A stretch of DNA of 64,000 nucleotides from Micromonospora thermarum. GTDB taxonomy: Bacteria; Actinomycetota; Actinomycetes; Mycobacteriales; Micromonosporaceae. Position numbers and translations under genes: made by a program. The notes below the pieces were generated by a model. That model saw only the letters and a program-made list of their open reading frames with translations. It did not search any database and was not told where the DNA came from. The DNA is taken from the NCBI RefSeq assembly GCF_012034245.1, contig NZ_JAATEO010000027.1, positions 1 to 64,000 on the forward strand, in the 5' to 3' direction. Shown here piece by piece: positions 60,610-64,000 of the stretch; the first letter of the stretch is position 1; each line of letters begins with the position of its first letter.

Positions 60610-62481
60610 CTACAGCCCTCCCGCGGCCTGTTCGCGCAACGCCCGGGCGTGCTGCTCGAGCGACAGCAGCTCGCCGAAGGCGGCGAAGTACTCGTCCTTG
60701 TTGCTGACCGGGTTGATCCGCTGGATCTTCGACTTCAGGTCCCGGATCCGGCCGGTCACCGAGCCCCACTGGAGGCGGGCCATGGTGACCGAGACGTAGC
60801 GCGGGTCCGGCTCACCGTCGATGCGCAGCGGCTCCACGGCCAGCTCGCCGACGAGTGCCTTGGCGGCGAGGTCGTCGCAGGCGTCCCGGACCGACTCGAT
60901 CCAGACCGCGCCGCCGGTGGCCGCCGCCGCCCCGCCGGCCGCGGCGACCGCCGCCCGGACCGCCACGTGCACGGGGTGCCGGTACGCCGGGGCCTCGACC
61001 GCGTCGAACATCGGCCCGGCGAGCACCGGCACCTGGAGGGCCAGCTTCAGCGCCTCCCGCTCGACCATCGACTGCGGGCTGTCCACGGTCGGCTCGGCGG
61101 GGGCGGGACGCGGCGCGGCGGTGTCGCCCCGGCCCTGCGGCGGGGCGTGTGCGGCCGCCAGCACCGCCCGCTGCACCGGCTCGATCTCCATGCCGAGGTC
61201 ACCCGCCAGCTTGCGGACGTACTCCGGGCGCTTCTCCCGGTCCTTGATCTTGGCGACGAGCGGCGCCGCCCGGCGCATCGCCTCCACGCGGCCGTCGACG
61301 GTGTCGAGGTCGTACCGGCTGATCACGTGCCGCAGCGCGAAGTCGACCAGCGGCTCGCGGCGCGCGACCAGGTCGCGGACCGCGAGGTCACCCTTGGCCA
61401 GGCGCAGCTCGCACGGGTCCATGTTGTCCGGGCTCACGGCGATGAACGTACGCCCGACGAAGCGCTGGTCGTCGTCGAACGCGCGCAGCGCCGCCTTCTG
61501 GCCGGCCGCGTCCCCGTCGAAGGTGAAGATGATCTCGCCGGCCACCGCGTCGGTGTCGAGCAGCAGCCGGCGCAGCACGCCGATGTGGTCGGCGCCGAAC
61601 GAGGTGCCGCAGGTCGCCACGGCGGTCGGCACGCCGGCGAGGTGGCAGGCCATCACGTCGGTGTAGCCCTCGACCACGACCACCTTGCCCTGCTTGGCGA
61701 TCTCCCGTTTGGCCTGGTCGATGCCGTAGAGGACATGCGACTTCTTGTAGATCGGAGTCTCGGGGGTGTTCAGGTACTTCGGGCCGTCGTCGTCGTCGAA
61801 GAGCTTCCGGGCGCCGAACCCGATCACGTCACCGGTCAGGTCGCGGATCGGCCAGAGCAGCCGGCGGCGGAAGCGGTCGATCAGGCTTCCCGAGCGCGCC
61901 GGCCGGGACAGCCCGGCGGTGACCAGCTCGTCGTGGGTGAAGCCCTGCTGGCGCAGGTGCTTGGTGAGCAGGTCCCACCCGTCGGGGGCGAAGCCGCAGC
62001 CGTACCGCTCGGCGGCGGCCCGGTCGAAGCCGCGCCGGGCCAGGAACTCGCGGGCCGGCCGGGCACCCGGCGTGGTGAGCTGGGCCCGGTAGAACTCGAC
62101 GGCGGCGGCGTGGGCGGCGACCAGCCGCTGCTTCTGCCCCTGCTGCGGACGCGAGCGCGGCGCCGAGTTGTCGCTCTCGACGTACCGCAGCTGGATGCCG
62201 GCGCGCGCGGCGAGCCGCTCGACGGACTCGATGAAGCTGAGGTGCTCGGCGTCCATCAGGAACTTGATGGCGTCGCCGCCGGCGCCGCAGCCGAAGCAGT
62301 ACCAGACGTTGCGGGCGGGCGAGACGTTGAACGACGGGCTCTTCTCGTCGTGGAAGGGGCAGAGCCCCTTCAGGTTGCCGCCGCCGGCCGACCGGAGGGT
62401 GACCGTCTCGGAGATGACGTCGGCGATCGAGGTGCGCTCGCGGACCAGCGCGATGTCCTCGTCCCGGATCCGCCCCGCCAT
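60610..62481 (-). CDS. dnaG: DNA primase DnaG
   Basis: This 623-residue primase makes RNA primers for replication. The N-terminal CHC2 zinc finger shows CPFHDEKSPSF and YCFGCGAGGDAI; the RNA-polymerase basic region has FGARKL and YLNTPETPIYKKSHVLYG; the TOPRIM domain has VVVVEGYTDVMA and FTFDGDAAG. A C-terminal DnaB-binding helical domain ends at residue 623. I chose the ATG at 62481 because GAGGAGG lies eight bases before; the frame is open further upstream. This is the housekeeping copy, so the right part of the window is chromosomal. Confidence 0.96.
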   Translation of the reverse strand: MAGRIRDEDIALVRERTSIADVISETVTLRSAGGGNLKGLCPFHDEKSPSFNVSPARNVWYCFGCGAGGDAIKFLMDAEHLSFIESVERLAARAGIQLRYVESDNSAPRSRPQQGQKQRLVAAHAAAVEFYRAQLTTPGARPAREFLARRGFDRAAAERYGCGFAPDGWDLLTKHLRQQGFTHDELVTAGLSRPARSGSLIDRFRRRLLWPIRDLTGDVIGFGARKLFDDDDGPKYLNTPETPIYKKSHVLYGIDQAKREIAKQGKVVVVEGYTDVMACHLAGVPTAVATCGTSFGADHIGVLRRLLLDTDAVAGEIIFTFDGDAAGQKAALRAFDDDQRFVGRTFIAVSPDNMDPCELRLAKGDLAVRDLVARREPLVDFALRHVISRYDLDTVDGRVEAMRRAAPLVAKIKDREKRPEYVRKLAGDLGMEIEPVQRAVLAAAHAPPQGRGDTAAPRPAPAEPTVDSPQSMVEREALKLALQVPVLAGPMFDAVEAPAYRHPVHVAVRAAVAAAGGAAAATGGAVWIESVRDACDDLAAKALVGELAVEPLRIDGEPDPRYVSVTMARLQWGSVTGRIRDLKSKIQRINPVSNKDEYFAAFGELLSLEQHARALREQAAGGL

Positions 62482-62695
62482 GGCCGCCACCTCCTCGCCG
62501 TACATCCTGCCCTGCCCGGCCGACGTTCCGCCGCCGGGGGACGCCGCGTGTGGCGACCACCGCTGTCGTCCGGCACGGTCGCGTCGGGCCACCGGGCGGA
62601 TCGCCCCGGTCCGGGGACATCCCTCCTTGCGGACGGCCCGTATCGTCGCTCAGGCCACCGCCCGGCGATCCGGGTGTGTCACCGGGGAGGCAGTG

Positions 62696-63427
62696 ATGAG
62701 TGGGACACCGGACGAGCCGGACGTACCGCTGACCGTCGCACTCGCCGAGTACGAGCACCTGCGAGAGCTGAGCCGGGCCGTGCAGGACCAGTCGGCCGCC
62801 CGGTTCACGTTCTTCCTGGCGGTGGCCTCGACGGCCACGGCCGTCTCGGCCGGGCTGGTCACCACCGGCACCCCGGCCGGCCGGTTCGGCCCGGTGGTGC
62901 TGGCCGGGCTGGGCGTCCTGGTGCTGCTGCTGGGGATCTCGGTCTTCGCCCGTCAGGTCGAGCTCAACGACCGCGGCCGTCGGTACGCGGTCGCCGCCAC
63001 CGTGCTGCGCACCTATCTCGCCCGCCGGGCGGGCGATGTGGCGCCGTACCTGATGTTGCCGACGCTCGACGACTCCGGGCCGTTCGTGCCGGAGCCCTTC
63101 CGGCGGCACTGGTTCCGGGACCTGGTCAGCCAGGCGGGCATGATCGGCCTGGTCAACAGCGTCCTGGCGGCCTTCGCCGCCGCGCTGGTCGCCGCGTGGA
63201 CGGGACCGGCCTGGTGGGGCGCCATGGCCGCGGTGGTGGTCCTGCCCGCCTCCACGGCCCTTCACCTGCGCGTCGTCCGGCGGCGGGTGGCCCGCTCGGC
63301 CGCGCGGGTCGGCGCGGTCCTCACGTCCCGCCCCGCGCTCGCCGTGCAACCGCCGCGGACCGGGCGCTCGGACGACCGGGAGGCGGGCGGCGACGAGCGG
63401 GCCCCGTCCCCCGCGACCGCACCCTGA
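62696..63427 (+). CDS. Four-helix membrane protein of unknown function
   Basis: This 243-residue protein has two pairs of transmembrane helices at about 37-57 and 65-85, and 147-167 and 172-190. A soluble loop of about 60 residues separates them, and the tail is basic and disordered. The ATG at 62696 follows GGGGAGG. The first part (LSRAVQDQSAARFTFFLAVASTATAVSAG) resembles small membrane proteins with a leading amphipathic helix. No enzyme motif; divergent from dnaG. Confidence 0.75.
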   Translation: MSGTPDEPDVPLTVALAEYEHLRELSRAVQDQSAARFTFFLAVASTATAVSAGLVTTGTPAGRFGPVVLAGLGVLVLLLGISVFARQVELNDRGRRYAVAATVLRTYLARRAGDVAPYLMLPTLDDSGPFVPEPFRRHWFRDLVSQAGMIGLVNSVLAAFAAALVAAWTGPAWWGAMAAVVVLPASTALHLRVVRRRVARSAARVGAVLTSRPALAVQPPRTGRSDDREAGGDERAPSPATAP

Positions 63428-63469
63428 CCGGCGCGGGCCGGCGCGGGCGGCGTAAGCGGCCGGTGCGGC

Positions 63470-64000
63470 TCAGGCTGCGAGGGTGGTGGACTCCTCGACC
63501 TCGACCTGGCGATTCCAGTCCGGCTTGCTGGCCCGCCAGCCCTCGTCGTCCATGCCTCGGCGCCAGTAGCCGGAGATGGACAGCCGATCGCGGGGGATGC
63601 CGCGCTCGACGCGCAGCAGCCGGCGCAGCTCCTTGACGAAGGTCGCCTCGCCGTGCACGAAGGCGTGCACGTCCCCGGGTGGGAACCGCAGCGACCGGAC
63701 GGCCGCGACCAGCAGCTCGCCCACCGGGCGGTCGCCCCGGTGCAGCCACGTCAGCCGCACCGCGCCCGGGCTCGGCATCGGCTGCTCGTCGGCGGGGCCG
63801 TCCACCTCGACGAACACGTGGGCCGGCGCGTCGATCGGCAGCCGGGCCAGCGACGCGGCGATGGCGGGCAGCGCGCTCTCCTCGCCGACCAGCAGGTGCC
63901 AGTCGGCCTCCGGGCTGGGGGCGTACGCGCCACCGGGGCCGACGAAGTGCACGGGGTCGCCGGGGCGCAGCGCGGCCGCCCAGGGCCCGGCGAGCCCCTC
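63470..64000 (-). CDS. Siderophore-interacting protein, N-terminus beyond the window
   Basis: The frame is open to the right window edge; 176 residues are visible. They match the C-terminal NAD(P)-binding SIP domain of siderophore-interacting flavoproteins (ViuB type): ADWHLLVGEESALPAIAASLARLP, AFVHGEATFVKELRRLLRVERGIP and ISGYWRRGMDDEGWR. The FAD-binding N-terminal part lies outside. These enzymes release iron by reducing ferric siderophores. Confidence 0.9.
   Translation of the reverse strand, partial: EGLAGPWAAALRPGDPVHFVGPGGAYAPSPEADWHLLVGEESALPAIAASLARLPIDAPAHVFVEVDGPADEQPMPSPGAVRLTWLHRGDRPVGELLVAAVRSLRFPPGDVHAFVHGEATFVKELRRLLRVERGIPRDRLSISGYWRRGMDDEGWRASKPDWNRQVEVEESTTLAA

Overview
The window is high-GC actinobacterial DNA that looks like Micromonosporaceae, probably Micromonospora. 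This placement rests on the codon bias, XRE/DUF5753-DUF397 regulator pairs, overlapping ATGA-type gene junctions and several intergenic hairpin families. No 16S rRNA is present, so the genus is an inference.

Bases 1-20108 are an accessory region built from integrative elements. From the left: a stand-alone GHKL ATPase cut by the window edge, a small membrane protein pair, and a tRNA-Phe 3' fragment (2835-2875). Next come a block of overlapping tiny genes, an XRE-DUF397 pair, a replication-relaxation protein and a large serine recombinase whose last codons read into a 45-bp copy of the tRNA-Met 3' half (10742-10786). The same 45 bp end the intact tRNA-Met gene at 20063-20139, which delimits a 9.3-kb element. 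That element holds a frameshifted HExxH protease-like gene, a TrmO-like methyltransferase, an XRE-TPR regulator, MurC-like and MurF-like ligases, and the 3' remnant of a tyrosine integrase.

Bases 20.2-64 kb look like chromosome. A flavoprotein and an MMPL transporter lead to tRNA-Asn. A carbohydrate region follows (24.8-37.2 kb and 46.8-53.2 kb): secreted ThuA, sugar-dehydrogenase, DUF1080, PKD, CBM and ricin proteins, TIM-barrel isomerases, two ROK regulators, a Gfo/Idh/MocA dehydrogenase and an RbsABC-like importer. Together these suggest import and oxidation of a glycoside, possibly by a 3-keto-sugar route.

Between the two carbohydrate parts lies the most interesting unit, an eight-gene, almost fully overlapping operon (46250 down to 37625): inositol-3-phosphate synthase, UbiA prenyltransferase (EboC-like), TIM-barrel protein, EboA, EboB/TatD, EboE, an EboF-like phosphatase and a polyprenyl diphosphate synthase. 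It resembles the ebo operon, but an inositol-phosphate synthase stands where EboD (a dehydroquinate-synthase-like cyclase) would be expected. It may make or export a prenylated cyclitol.

The right end has a YihY/BrkB protein and an ABC-2 exporter whose ATPase is separated from its two permeases by about 2.9 kb of regulator genes. DnaG, a membrane protein and a partial siderophore-interacting protein close the window.
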